Assembly: GCF_029893085.1 (NCBI RefSeq)
Contig: NZ_JARXWI010000007.1
Span: forward strand, 124,001 to 188,000
Direction: 5' to 3'
DNA length: 64,000 bases
Source of the DNA: Parabacteroides sp. PFB2-10
GTDB taxonomy: Bacteria; Bacteroidota; Bacteroidia; Bacteroidales; Tannerellaceae
The notes beneath the pieces were generated by a model, which worked only from the letters and a program-made list of their open reading frames with translations, did no database searches and was not told where the DNA came from. Of this stretch, positions 25,330 to 33,730 are shown piece after piece; positions within the stretch are counted from its first letter, which is position 1, and each line of letters begins with the position of its first letter. Both the position numbers and the translations under genes were made by a program.

Positions 25330-26703
25330 TTAGTCCTCTACCGGCTCACCGAAAAGTGTAGCCGACGAGGCGTGGGTGATGCGAACGGGAACCAGCTGCC
25401 CCACACGATAGTTTCTTTTATCGAAAATAACCACTTTGTTTTGTTCCGTGCGGCCGAAAAGTTGCTCGCGCGAACGTTTGGAAAAGCCTTCGATCAATAC
25501 GTCGAACGTTTTGCCGATATCGCGTTGATTGCTTTCGTCGGAGAGCTGGTTTTGCAGGTCGATCATGCCCTGCAGGCGGCGTATCTTCACCTCTTCCGGG
25601 ATATCATCTTCCAAGTGCTTGGCGGCATAGGTGCCGGGGCGTTCGGAGTATTTAAACAGAAAGGCGCTGTCGTAGCCTACTTCGCGCATAAGCGAAAGCG
25701 TCTGTTCGTAGTCTTCTTCCGTTTCGGAATGGAATCCGCAAAAAAGGTCGGTAGAGATGGCGCAGTCGGGCAGTATGCGTTTGATAGCAGCAATACGCTC
25801 CAGGTACCATTCGCGGGTGTATTTGCGGTTCATCACCTGCAGGATGCGCGAGCTACCCGATTGGGCAGGCAGGTGGATATGTTTACATATATTCGGATTA
25901 CGGGCAATCACATATAGGGTTTCATCGCTCATATCCTTGGGGTGGGACGTGGTGAAGCGTATCCGCATGCCGGGTGCTTCGCGAGCCACCAGTTCGAGCA
26001 GTTTCGGAAAGGTGATCTCTTCGCCATCCCTTTCGAAGAGATAGGAATTTACATTCTGCCCCAAAAGGGTCACCTCCTTGAAGTTCTTATCGCGCATATC
26101 GCGCACCTCGTTGAGAATACTCTCCACGTCGCGGCTACGTTCCCGCCCACGGGTATAAGGCACAATGCAATAGGTACAGAAATTATTACATCCGCGCATA
26201 ATGGAGATAAAACCGGATATGCGCACTCCGCTTACCTTCAATGGAATAACATCCCGGTAAGTTTCCTGGGTCGACAATTCGACATTGATCGCTTTCTCGC
26301 CCTTCTCCACAGCCCCGATCAGGTTGGGTAGATCCAGGTAGGAGTCGGGACCCACTACAAGGTCGACTCCGCATTCGTCGATCAGCTGCTCCCTGACCCG
26401 TTCGGCCATACAGCCCAGAACACCTACGATCAGGTTTTTCTTCTTGCGCTTCAACGATTGGAAGTATTGAAGGCGGCCATACACCCGTTGTTCCGCGTTG
26501 TCGCGAACAGAACAGGTATTGACAAAAATAGCATCGGCCTCTTCCAGCTTTTCAGTCAACTGATATCCGTCCATTGACATGACGGAAGCAACTACTTCAC
26601 TGTCGGCCACATTCATCTGACACCCGTAGGTTTCAATGAACAATTTTCGTTCTTGGTTTCCGGCAACTGATTTTAAGTCAGTCCCGGCGTCTTGATTTCT
26701 CAT
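25330..26703 (-). CDS. miaB: tRNA-2-methylthio-N6-dimethylallyladenosine synthase
   Basis: This 457-residue radical-SAM methylthiotransferase adds the 2-methylthio group to i6A37 in tRNAs reading UNN codons. The N-terminal domain (about 20-140) carries the three cysteines of the auxiliary 4Fe-4S cluster in ETYGCQMNVADS, NTCSVRDNAEQR and GVLGCMAER. The radical-SAM motif is RGCNNFCTYCIVPYTRGRER (about 170-190), and the TRAM domain closes the protein. Length is usual. The nearest paralogue class, RimO, differs around the cluster and TRAM region, so MiaB is preferred. It is transcribed toward repeat copy B and gldB. Confidence 0.95.
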   Translation of the reverse strand: MRNQDAGTDLKSVAGNQERKLFIETYGCQMNVADSEVVASVMSMDGYQLTEKLEEADAIFVNTCSVRDNAEQRVYGRLQYFQSLKRKKKNLIVGVLGCMAERVREQLIDECGVDLVVGPDSYLDLPNLIGAVEKGEKAINVELSTQETYRDVIPLKVSGVRISGFISIMRGCNNFCTYCIVPYTRGRERSRDVESILNEVRDMRDKNFKEVTLLGQNVNSYLFERDGEEITFPKLLELVAREAPGMRIRFTTSHPKDMSDETLYVIARNPNICKHIHLPAQSGSSRILQVMNRKYTREWYLERIAAIKRILPDCAISTDLFCGFHSETEEDYEQTLSLMREVGYDSAFLFKYSERPGTYAAKHLEDDIPEEVKIRRLQGMIDLQNQLSDESNQRDIGKTFDVLIEGFSKRSREQLFGRTEQNKVVIFDKRNYRVGQLVPVRITHASSATLFGEPVED

Positions 26704-26798
26704 CTGAATTTATTAATAAATTATAAAACTTTCACTTTTCCAGCCTTTTCGCACACAAAAATTTGCAAATCCTAAAACATTTAGATATATTTGCATAC

Positions 26799-26880
26799 GA
26801 AAAACGTAAATTTTTTCATAGTTAAGGTTTTGGTTAAATCGAATAAGGGTGGCTGTGAAGTTACCCTTATTTTCTTTTCT
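26799..26880 (+). ncRNA. Candidate small RNA between divergent miaB and a hypothetical gene
   Basis: A perfect -7 box TATATTTG (26786-26793) with a TTTG at about 26762 as -33 element is followed 50-80 bp later by a plus-strand intrinsic terminator. Its stem is AATAAGGGT 26842-26850 with ACCCTTATT 26863-26871, then TTTTCTTTTC. The two flanking genes are divergent, so neither needs a terminator here. A second -7 box (26915-26922) serves the downstream gene. This predicts a free transcript of about 80 nt; a leader with attenuator for 26989-27444 is the alternative. Confidence 0.5.
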
Positions 26881-26914
26881 GCCGGTTCACTTGGTTCCGT
26901 TTCATTTTTATATG

Positions 26915-26922
26915 TATCTTTG
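26915..26922 (+). promoter_or_regulatory. -7 box of the hypothetical gene at 26989
   Basis: TATCTTTG on the plus strand, 66 bp before ATG 26989. Confidence 0.5.
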
Positions 26923-26988
26923 GAGGACTTAGTAGTGACCATTTTGTAATTGCGCATCTGTTTTCAGACTGCAAAAATAATCAAAGTT

Positions 26989-27444
26989 ATGGAGAATATT
27001 GGCGATTGGCTTTACATAATCCTTATCGGCGTGGCCGGTGTGATCAGCGTTATCAATTCCGGCAAGAAGAAAAAAGCGGAAGAAGAGGCGAAGAAAATGC
27101 AGCCTCCCCGTGATATTGTTACGCCGGAGACAGCCTCCGACCGTAGCTTCTGGGAGATTATTTTAAACCCTGAAGAAGAGGCGCAACCCAAACCTCAGCC
27201 GGCAAGGACAAAGAAAACCGCTCAGCCATCGCCCAAAACAAAAACAACTTCCACCCGAACCGAGCAACCATTCCTGACAGGAGAAACCGAAATCGAACGG
27301 ATGATCCGCCTGCAAGGAGAGAACGATTCACCCATTTTCGCAGAAGAGATTTATACCCCTTTGGTTACTTCCGAAGAGTTTCATGAACCGGAAGCCCTGC
27401 GAAAAGCCGTTCTTTACTCCGAAATATTGAACCGTAAGTATTAG
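26989..27444 (+). CDS. Hypothetical protein with N-terminal membrane anchor
   Basis: I do not recognise this 151-residue protein. It begins with a single membrane segment (MENIGDWLYIILIGVAGVIS), followed by a KKKK-rich stretch and an acidic, Pro/Lys/Thr-rich low-complexity linker (about 45-110, QPKPQPARTKKTAQPSPKTK). A short C-terminal part looks structured (VTSEEFHEPEALRKAVLYSE). The layout suggests a membrane-tethered protein with a disordered cytoplasmic arm. An upstream in-frame TTG at 26950 is less likely because ATG 26989 directly precedes the membrane segment. It is followed by the CoA-transferase gene, which has its own -7 box, so the two are probably separate units. Confidence 0.75.
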   Translation: MENIGDWLYIILIGVAGVISVINSGKKKKAEEEAKKMQPPRDIVTPETASDRSFWEIILNPEEEAQPKPQPARTKKTAQPSPKTKTTSTRTEQPFLTGETEIERMIRLQGENDSPIFAEEIYTPLVTSEEFHEPEALRKAVLYSEILNRKY

Positions 27445-27494
27445 AGTTGCTTTTTTTAACCTATCTTTTGCACACATAAGCAGTAGTTTTTTCT

Positions 27495-27502
27495 TACCTT
27501 TG
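27495..27502 (+). promoter_or_regulatory. -7 box of the CoA-transferase gene
   Basis: TACCTTTG on the plus strand, 48 bp before ATG 27551; the predicted leader contains a short CCTTA/TAAGG hairpin. Confidence 0.6.
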
Positions 27503-27550
27503 CGCCTTAAAAGCGTAAGGAAATTATTACCTATTAAATAACTATATATC

Positions 27551-29044
27551 ATGGCGTTAAAATTTATGACAGCGGAAGAGGCTGCCTTACTCGTTAAACA
27601 CGATGACAATGTGGGATTTGGCGGTTTTACTCCGGCCGGATGTCCGAAAGTAGTACCTGCGGCTATTGCCAAAAGAGCGGAAGAGGAACACGCGAAAGGC
27701 AATCCTTTTCAGATCGGCATGTTCACCGGCGCATCTACAGGGGATTCCTTAGACGGCACGTTAGCACGTGCTAAAGCGATCAAATTCCGCACTCCTTATC
27801 AATCAAACAAAGACTTACGCGCACTATTGAATGCCCGTGACACGCAATATTACGACTTGCATTTGTCGGAATTGGCACAGATGCTTCGTTATGGCTTCCT
27901 GGGAAAAGTAGACGTTGCCATTGTGGAAGCAGCCGATGTAACCGAAGAGGGCGAAATCATTCCTACCTGTGGTGTAGGTATTGCCCCGACAGTTTGTAAC
28001 ATGGCCAAAGTGGTTATTGTGGAGCTAAACAAACAACATCCGAAGGAAATCCGCGGCATGCACGACATCTATGAGCCGGCCGATCCTCCTTACCGTAAAG
28101 AAATTCCTGTTTACACGCCTTCAGACCGCGTGGGAACTCCCTATATCAAAGTAGATCCTTCGAAGATCGTGGTGGTTGAAACCAACCAACCGAACGAAGG
28201 CAGCCCGTTTGCTCCGATCGATGACGTAACGATGGCTATCGGACGCAACGTAGCTAACTTCTTAGTGGAAGAGATGAAAGCCGGCCGTCTGCCCGAGGGA
28301 TTCGTTCCATTGCAGAGCGGTGTGGGCAACGTAGCCAACGCCGTGTTGGGTTGTATGGGCGAAAACAAAGATATTCCTGCCTTCAATGTATATACAGAGG
28401 TAATCCAGGACGCGGTGATCAAATTGATGAAAGAGGGCCGTGTTAAGTTTGCCAGCGGTTGTTCACTGAGCGTTAGCAACGAAGTGATAGAAGATATTTA
28501 CGGCAATCTCGACTTCTTTAAAGACAAACTGTTGCTTCGTCCGCAAGAGATATCCAACAACCCGGAAGTGGCTCGCCGCCTGGGATTGGTAACAATCAAT
28601 ACCGCCTTGGAAGCTGATATCTTCGGAAACATCAACTCAACTCACGTATCGGGTACCCGTATGATGAACGGTATCGGTGGTTCAGGCGACTTTACCCGCG
28701 CCGGTATGCTGTCGATCTTCACCACTCCTTCCACCGCGAAAGAGGGCAAGATCAGCGCTTTTGTGCCAATGGTATCCCACATGGACCACAGCGAACACTC
28801 CGTAAAGATCATTATTACCGAGTATGGCGTAGCCGACCTGCGTGGCAAATCGCCAATCCAACGTGCGAATGCCATCATCGACAACTGTGTGCACCCCGAC
28901 TACAAACCCTTGTTGCGCGAATACTTAGAGATGGGTATCAAGGGACATACGCCTCAGAACCTCCACTGCTGCTTCGCTTTCCACGAAGAACTGGCCAAGA
29001 GCGGCGATATGCACAACGTAGACTGGAGCGTTTACAACAAATAA
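27551..29044 (+). CDS. Acetyl-CoA hydrolase/transferase-family protein, probably succinyl-CoA:acetate CoA-transferase
   Basis: This 497-residue protein of the class I CoA-transferase family has both typical domains. It begins MALKFMTAEEAALLVKHDDN, has VGFGGFTPAGCPKVVP, the acetyl-CoA hydrolase-type GVGNVANAVLGCMGEN and NVYTEVIQDAVIKL, in which the Glu is the expected thioester-forming residue. It ends with SGGSGDFTRAG-type loop (here GIGGSGDFTRAGMLS) and an ITEYGVADLRG motif. In Bacteroidales such enzymes move CoA from succinyl-CoA or other acyl-CoA to acetate in the succinate/propionate/acetate fermentation. Substrate pair is inferred from family. It is monocistronic, with a strong terminator at 29083-29123. 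Confidence 0.9.
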   Translation: MALKFMTAEEAALLVKHDDNVGFGGFTPAGCPKVVPAAIAKRAEEEHAKGNPFQIGMFTGASTGDSLDGTLARAKAIKFRTPYQSNKDLRALLNARDTQYYDLHLSELAQMLRYGFLGKVDVAIVEAADVTEEGEIIPTCGVGIAPTVCNMAKVVIVELNKQHPKEIRGMHDIYEPADPPYRKEIPVYTPSDRVGTPYIKVDPSKIVVVETNQPNEGSPFAPIDDVTMAIGRNVANFLVEEMKAGRLPEGFVPLQSGVGNVANAVLGCMGENKDIPAFNVYTEVIQDAVIKLMKEGRVKFASGCSLSVSNEVIEDIYGNLDFFKDKLLLRPQEISNNPEVARRLGLVTINTALEADIFGNINSTHVSGTRMMNGIGGSGDFTRAGMLSIFTTPSTAKEGKISAFVPMVSHMDHSEHSVKIIITEYGVADLRGKSPIQRANAIIDNCVHPDYKPLLREYLEMGIKGHTPQNLHCCFAFHEELAKSGDMHNVDWSVYNK

Positions 29045-29082
29045 ACCGATAGGACTCACCCTCCCGGTGAGGCAAAAATAAA

Positions 29083-29123
29083 GCGGGGCTCTCTGAATCA
29101 ACAGAGAGCCCCGCTTCTTTTTT
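29083..29123. terminator. Bidirectional terminator between CoA-transferase and esterase genes
   Basis: GCGGGGCTCTCTG (29083-29095) pairs perfectly with CAGAGAGCCCCGC (29102-29114), 6-nt loop, followed by TTCTTTTTT on the plus strand; an A-rich stretch on the left gives a weaker T run on the minus strand. Confidence 0.9.
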
Positions 29124-29139
29124 ATCTATTAAGCAACAA

Positions 29140-29949
29140 TTACCGCCGCTCTTTCTTTCGGATATAATCGACCATCATAAGACAACCGGGGCCACACATC
29201 GTGCCATGATCACACCCTTCCAACTCATACAGGGAGACATTCTTATTCCCTACCCCGCGAAGCACCGCGTCCAATAGCGCATTTTCTTCGTAACGTGCCG
29301 ACATTTCCAGGTATCTTCCGCCAGTGATAAGAATAATGGGAGGCGTATCCGGACGCGCATGAGAAAGGGGAGCATATTGCTCGATAACCGGTATACCGTC
29401 TTTTAATCCCATCTCCTTGCGGATCGTATAATGCGTCACCGTTTGCCCGCTCAGGGGAATCCAGGCGGCCACCCTATCGGCATCCACCTCGTGAGCAGCC
29501 AGATAACTTTTATCTAGGGCAAGCATCAGAGCCAGATAGCCACCCGCCGAATGACCGGAGACATAGATTTTCTCCGCTGTCCCACCATATTTTTCGATAT
29601 GTTTGAATGCCCATGCCAATGCTTCGGCAGCATCCAGGATATAAGCCGGCGCAGTCGCCCGAGGGCTAAGCCGGTAGTTCACCGTAACCACAGCACACCT
29701 CTGTTCCTTCAGCTCCCGCGGAATATCTTTCGATCCGCCGGTCAGTCCGCCCCCATGAAACCATACAATTGTCGGAAAATCGGTTATCCCTTCCGGATAA
29801 TAGACATCCAACACACAACGTTCCCGACGATAACTGTCGGTTTCCGCCTCTGTTATATAGGAGATATCCCTGTCGATTTTGTAGTTTACCTGCGCGTTTA
29901 ACGCGCCTATTACTGATAAGAATAATAGGAGAAATGGTGTTTTCATCAT
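29140..29949 (-). CDS. Secreted alpha/beta-hydrolase (carboxylesterase type)
   Basis: This 269-residue alpha/beta hydrolase of the hormone-sensitive-lipase/BD-FAE type has a signal peptide (cleavage after ALNAQ). The oxyanion motif is WFHGGGLTGG (about 64-73), the nucleophile elbow is VSGHSAGGYLA (Ser near 150), an acid residue probably lies near 225, and the final His is in ELEGCDHGTMCGPG (about 243-256). Members remove acyl groups from glycans or small esters; an acetyl-xylan or feruloyl-like role is possible but not shown. It ends 95 bp from the convergent CoA-transferase gene and starts 28 bp after the MlaF gene stop on the same strand, so it may be the third gene of that operon. Confidence 0.82.
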   Translation of the reverse strand: MMKTPFLLLFLSVIGALNAQVNYKIDRDISYITEAETDSYRRERCVLDVYYPEGITDFPTIVWFHGGGLTGGSKDIPRELKEQRCAVVTVNYRLSPRATAPAYILDAAEALAWAFKHIEKYGGTAEKIYVSGHSAGGYLALMLALDKSYLAAHEVDADRVAAWIPLSGQTVTHYTIRKEMGLKDGIPVIEQYAPLSHARPDTPPIILITGGRYLEMSARYEENALLDAVLRGVGNKNVSLYELEGCDHGTMCGPGCLMMVDYIRKKERR

Positions 29950-29977
29950 ACGATCGTTATAGTTACAAAAAGAAATA

Positions 29978-30748
29978 TCAACCTTCCTCGATGTTCATCT
30001 CCACCTCTTTTACCTTACGGAAGAGGTCGGAAGCAAAGATAAAGTCATTGAGCGCTTTGTTCCGGGAGGTCATTACATCATCTTTTGTGCCCTGCCACTC
30101 TTTTTCGCCCTCCTGGATAAAGATGATATTGTCGCCGATATTGATCACCGAATTCATATCATGCGTATTGATAATGGTGGTCATATTGTATTCGATCGTA
30201 ATATCATGGATGAGTTCATCAATCAACAGCGAGGTTTTCGGGTCGAGTCCCGAGTTGGGTTCGTCGCAGAAAAGATACTCCGGCTGCAGGGCAATGGCGC
30301 GGGCAATCGCCACACGTTTCATCATGCCTCCGCTGATCTCCGAAGGATACAGATCCTCCGCGTCACGCAGGTTCACCCGTTCGAGGCAAAACATCGCCCG
30401 GTTGCGCCGCTCTTTCAATGAATCATTGGAGAACATATTGAGTGGGAACATCACATTTTCGAGTACCGACATACTGTCGAACAGGGCGGATCCCTGGAAA
30501 AGCATACCCATTTCACGACGCAAATGGTTGAGTTCTTTCTTTGACATGGTAGTCAGATCGCGTCCGTCGTAAAGGATTTCACCCGCATCAGGACGCATCA
30601 ACCCGATGATATTCTTCATCAACACCGTTTTTCCCGATCCGCTTCGGCCGATGATCAGGTTTGTCTTTCCGTTTTCAAACAGAGCATTGATATCGTTCAA
30701 TACCGTGCGTCCCTCGAATGATTTCACCAAATGTTTTACTTCAACCAT
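29978..30748 (-). CDS. mlaF: ABC transporter ATP-binding protein, MlaF-like
   Basis: This 256-residue ATPase has Walker A GRSGSGKTVL (about 34-43), Q-loop FQGSALFDSMSVLENV, signature SGGMMKRVAIARA (about 139-151), Walker B EYLFCDEPNSGLDP (about 157-170) and the H-loop THDMNSV. The FQGSALFDSMSV region is characteristic of the Mla/Ttg2A phospholipid transport ATPases. It is transcribed directly after the MlaE-like permease (1-bp gap). The MlaD and accessory subunits are not in the window. Function is movement of phospholipids between inner and outer membranes to keep outer-membrane asymmetry. Confidence 0.9.
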   Translation of the reverse strand: MVEVKHLVKSFEGRTVLNDINALFENGKTNLIIGRSGSGKTVLMKNIIGLMRPDAGEILYDGRDLTTMSKKELNHLRREMGMLFQGSALFDSMSVLENVMFPLNMFSNDSLKERRNRAMFCLERVNLRDAEDLYPSEISGGMMKRVAIARAIALQPEYLFCDEPNSGLDPKTSLLIDELIHDITIEYNMTTIINTHDMNSVINIGDNIIFIQEGEKEWQGTKDDVMTSRNKALNDFIFASDLFRKVKEVEMNIEEG

Positions 30749-30749
30749 A

Positions 30750-31493
30750 CTATGTCAACAATAATTGGGTTAATATAACGTCGGCCAACAGAATCATCAC
30801 ACTACTTGTCACCACCGCATTGGTACTTGCCTTCCCTACTTCCAACGCGCCTCCTTTCACATAATAGCCGAAATAGGAGGAGATCGAAGCAATGATAAAG
30901 GCATAGATAACAGATTTGATAATGGAGTACCAGACGTAGAACGGCACATACCAGTATTGCAATCCATACTCGAAGTCGGTAAGCGACATCCCATCGATCA
31001 GACTACTGGCCGCCACTCCCCCCAGAATACCGGTAAACATACTGAAAATCACAAGCACCGGAATAAACATCATCAATCCAACAATCTTGGGCAGTATCAT
31101 ATAGTTCGCCGAATTGACGCCCATAATCTCCATGGCATCCACCTGTTCGGTCACCCGCATCGTGCCGATCTCCGAAGCAATATTACTACCCACCTTCCCG
31201 GCGAGTATCAGACACATAATGGAAGAGGAAAACTCCAACAGGATAATCTCACGGGTCATATAACCGATGGTGAATCGCGGAATCAATGGCGAGTCGATAT
31301 TCAGGGATATCTGGATGGCAATAACACTACCGATAAACACGGAGATGATAATCACAATCCAGAGCGAATCGACTCCGAGCTTATAAATCTCTTTGATTAA
31401 TTGCTTGAAAAACATACTCCATCTGTCCGGAATCGTGATACTCTTCCGCATCAACAGCGCATACTCGCCCAATTGGTGTAATGCTTTATTCAT
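30750..31493 (-). CDS. mlaE: MlaE-family phospholipid transport permease
   Basis: This 247-residue permease has about five hydrophobic segments and the MlaE signatures IGSVIAIQISLNIDSPLIPR, LILAGKVGSNIASEIGTMRV and TEQVDAMEIMGVNSANYMIL. These motifs match Escherichia coli MlaE and plant TGD1, which carry phospholipid across the inner membrane together with MlaF and MlaD. The stop is 1 bp from the start of mlaF, so translation is coupled. It is the first gene of its operon, with a -7 box at 31530-31537. Confidence 0.92.
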   Translation of the reverse strand: MNKALHQLGEYALLMRKSITIPDRWSMFFKQLIKEIYKLGVDSLWIVIIISVFIGSVIAIQISLNIDSPLIPRFTIGYMTREIILLEFSSSIMCLILAGKVGSNIASEIGTMRVTEQVDAMEIMGVNSANYMILPKIVGLMMFIPVLVIFSMFTGILGGVAASSLIDGMSLTDFEYGLQYWYVPFYVWYSIIKSVIYAFIIASISSYFGYYVKGGALEVGKASTNAVVTSSVMILLADVILTQLLLT

Positions 31494-31529
31494 GTTCTTT
31501 TTACCTTAAATAATAAACCAATGAAGGGA

Positions 31530-31537
31530 CAAAGATA
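31530..31537 (-). promoter_or_regulatory. -7 box of the mlaE-mlaF operon
   Basis: TATCTTTG on the minus strand, 36 bp before the mlaE start codon. Confidence 0.6.
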
Positions 31538-31621
31538 ACAAATTAACGGGTAACGGTTTCGCAATGCGCTTTATTTGTTAAACGGAAAGGATTCGTTGGA
31601 TGCTAAATATATTTGTTTTAG

Positions 31622-31731
31622 ATTTGCAGTGATTTTAGAGTTAATAAAATAAGTTGTTTGCTGCCTGGTTTCAGGCAGCCAATTCATTTTCCGTACGGAA
31701 AGATATGTGAATATCTTTCCGTATGTTTTTT
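31622..31731 (+). ncRNA. Candidate small RNA with two perfect hairpins
   Basis: Between the divergent mlaE and the plus-strand gene at 32284, a -7 box TATATTTG (31608-31615) precedes two clean stem-loops. The first is GCTGCCTG-GTTT-CAGGCAGC (31660-31679). The second has a stem of 12 perfect base pairs, extendable to 15 (arms 31692-31706 and 31711-31725, loop GTGA), followed by TTTTTTATA. The T run is only on the plus strand. No gene ends here, so a free RNA of about 110 nt is predicted. A good -33 element was not seen. Confidence 0.55.
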
Positions 31732-31840
31732 ATAGGATCCCATACGGAATGACCACCCATCCAAAACCGTTCCTACTGCCACTTTGTCACCTACCGTCTC
31801 CTTCCGAAACACCGAAAGCCCCTTTTTTGAGAAGAAGTTC

Positions 31841-31989
31841 GAAATAGCATTTTGATATTTCGGCAGGAGAATTTCGCCGAAATGCAAGGAGTATTTTTAC
31901 AAACTCCCGGGAGAAACATTTTTTAACAAACCGAATAGTCACGACAACCACCCTATTAATGTCAAAAAACGCCCCTATTGCTTACACCT
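31841..31989 (+). repeat. Dispersed intergenic element, copy C
   Basis: In plus orientation it shows GATATTTCGGCAGGAG, AAGGAGTATTTTTAC, palindrome CTCCCGGGAG (31904-31913), AAACATTTTTTAAC and a final TGCTTACACC. The first arm of the terminal hairpin has decayed, so this is the most diverged copy. The left flank, GAAATAGCATTTTGATATTT, is shared with copy D. It lies about 295 bp before the gene at 32284. Confidence 0.75.
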
Positions 31990-32162
31990 TGCTTTTCAGT
32001 TTTCCCCAATTTTCCGACACAAACGGGAACCGGCAAAATGGCAGACAGCGGATACATATGCAGCTTTTGCCCCATTTTTTGCATCACATATAAAAAGAGA
32101 TGCGTATTAGCCCGATTTGGTTAAAGTATATATAATATAGAAGAGATCCCATGAATTTTCAC

Positions 32163-32170
32163 TATATTTG
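32163..32170 (+). promoter_or_regulatory. -7 box of the Tyr/Trp/Gly-rich protein gene
   Basis: TATATTTG on the plus strand, 113 bp before ATG 32284, giving a leader of about 105 nt. Confidence 0.55.
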
Positions 32171-32283
32171 TATAATAGAGAAAAGAGAGGAACGCACTCT
32201 TTGGAAATTATTAAACCAATAGAGGATTCACAAGTCAAAGGATTAACTAAAAAGATTAACTTATTAATAGAGGAGAAAAGAAT

Positions 32284-33675
32284 ATGAAACCCATGAAATT
32301 AACGTCATTATTAGTAATGCTCCTGATGGCCTTCAGTGCGTCGGCTCAGGGAGAATTCTTCGACGATGTATATTTCTCTTCCAAAAACAAAAAGACTAAA
32401 AAAGCTGAAGTTGAAGCGAAGGAGATTGTGCAGCCGAAAGAAGAAATTGTATATGTAGCAGCCACCACAGCAGCTCCTGAAAGCAAAAGCGGGGAGCGTG
32501 ATGTAGATGAATACAACCGCCGCTATTCCAATGCGGATATGGAGGAAGATTATTATTATGAAGATGAGCTTCCTTACGAAGACGACCCGGTGGTTACGCC
32601 GCAGGAACGTCGTTCCGATACGGAATATACCGAACGGATCATCCGCTATCATTCACCCAGTAAGATATCCATTGTCGGAGCCGATCAGGTAGACCTTTAC
32701 CTGAGCGACGGCTACTATGGCTATGGCTACGACACCGACTATTCCGACGGAGGAGCGAATGTAAGCTTCAACATCAATGTTGGCAATAGCTGGGGAGGCT
32801 GGGGATACAACTATTGGGATCCCTGGTATTATGGTGGGTTTGGAAACCCCTGGTATTATTCATCCTGGTATCACAGACCTCATTGGCATTGGGGATTGAG
32901 TTGGGGCTGGGGAGGCTATTATGCCGGATGGTATGATCCCTGGTATAGCCCCTGGTATGGAGGATATTATGGCGGTTACTACGGTAGCTATTACGGTGGT
33001 TACTATGGTGGTTGGGGACACAACCATTATTACACTAACTACTACACATCCAATCGCAACCATTACAGCAACGGACGCGCCTCTTATTCAAGAGGAACAG
33101 CCTCTCGCTCCACCGACCGGACAGGAACAGCCAGTTCGTCGGCATCCCGCACAGGACGTCAGAATGCGACCTCATTGCGTGGTGATAACAACCGGGCAAC
33201 GACAGCGACACGGGAAAGTGTTGGCACAACCGGACGGACCACCCGCGAAGGCGTAACAGGTGCCGGCAACAGAGCCACCGAAAGTACACGGGTAGGCACC
33301 AGCAATACCGGTACAACAACACGTCAGAGCAGTAGCCAGGCAACACGCCAGAGCAACACATCTGTAAGCAGACAAAGCAATGCCGCCGCTTCATCGAGCG
33401 ACAGCCGCACACGGGTATCGACAAGCCGTTCAAGCTCGACGACCACCCGGCAGTCGACAACAGCTCCGTCAACCGGCAGAAGCAGCAGCACATACAACCG
33501 TTCGAACACCAACTCGAATTCTTCTCAACAAAGAAGTACCTATACAGCACCCTCTACCTCCCGTAGTTCATCCAGCGGATCATTCAATTCGGGAAGCAGT
33601 GGTGGCGGAAGCAGTCGCTCAAGCGGTGCAAGCAGCAGCGGCGGTGGTGGACGTTCCGGTGGCGGACGTCGGTAA
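32284..33675 (+). CDS. Secreted low-complexity protein rich in Tyr/Trp/Gly and Ser/Thr/Arg
   Basis: I do not recognise a characterised family for this 463-residue protein. A signal peptide (LLVMLLMAFSASAQ) is followed by an acidic region (about 25-125). A core rich in Tyr, Trp and Gly with repeats of the type YYGGYYGSYYGGYYGG comes next (about 145-260), and then a tail of about 200 residues built from Ser, Thr, Arg, Gly and Asn that ends GGGGRSGGGRR. Such aromatic/glycine segments form sticky or phase-separating materials, and the Arg-rich tail could bind anionic surfaces; both are inferences. It lies 55 bp before a FadL-like porin gene in the same direction, so the two are probably co-expressed. 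Related proteins occur in Bacteroides as hypothetical proteins. Confidence 0.75.
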   Translation: MKPMKLTSLLVMLLMAFSASAQGEFFDDVYFSSKNKKTKKAEVEAKEIVQPKEEIVYVAATTAAPESKSGERDVDEYNRRYSNADMEEDYYYEDELPYEDDPVVTPQERRSDTEYTERIIRYHSPSKISIVGADQVDLYLSDGYYGYGYDTDYSDGGANVSFNINVGNSWGGWGYNYWDPWYYGGFGNPWYYSSWYHRPHWHWGLSWGWGGYYAGWYDPWYSPWYGGYYGGYYGSYYGGYYGGWGHNHYYTNYYTSNRNHYSNGRASYSRGTASRSTDRTGTASSSASRTGRQNATSLRGDNNRATTATRESVGTTGRTTREGVTGAGNRATESTRVGTSNTGTTTRQSSSQATRQSNTSVSRQSNAAASSSDSRTRVSTSRSSSTTTRQSTTAPSTGRSSSTYNRSNTNSNSSQQRSTYTAPSTSRSSSSGSFNSGSSGGGSSRSSGASSSGGGGRSGGGRR

Positions 33676-33730
33676 ATCAGTCGTTCTGTGTTGATAAGTG
33701 AAGATGGAAGTTGAATAAAAAAACAAAAGG

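Larger units (their letters stand above)
31494..32283. other. 790-bp intergenic region
   Basis: It contains the mlaE promoter, the small RNA candidate (31608-31731), repeat copy C (31841-31989) and the -7 box of the next gene (32163-32170). A 67-codon open frame on the minus strand (31684-31887) overlaps the hairpin and repeat and is judged accidental. Confidence 0.7.

Noticed and set aside
31684-31887. Minus-strand open frame of 67 codons upstream of mlaE
   Set aside because: It overlaps the strong hairpin of the small RNA candidate and the start of repeat copy C, and its sequence follows the repeat rather than a protein pattern.
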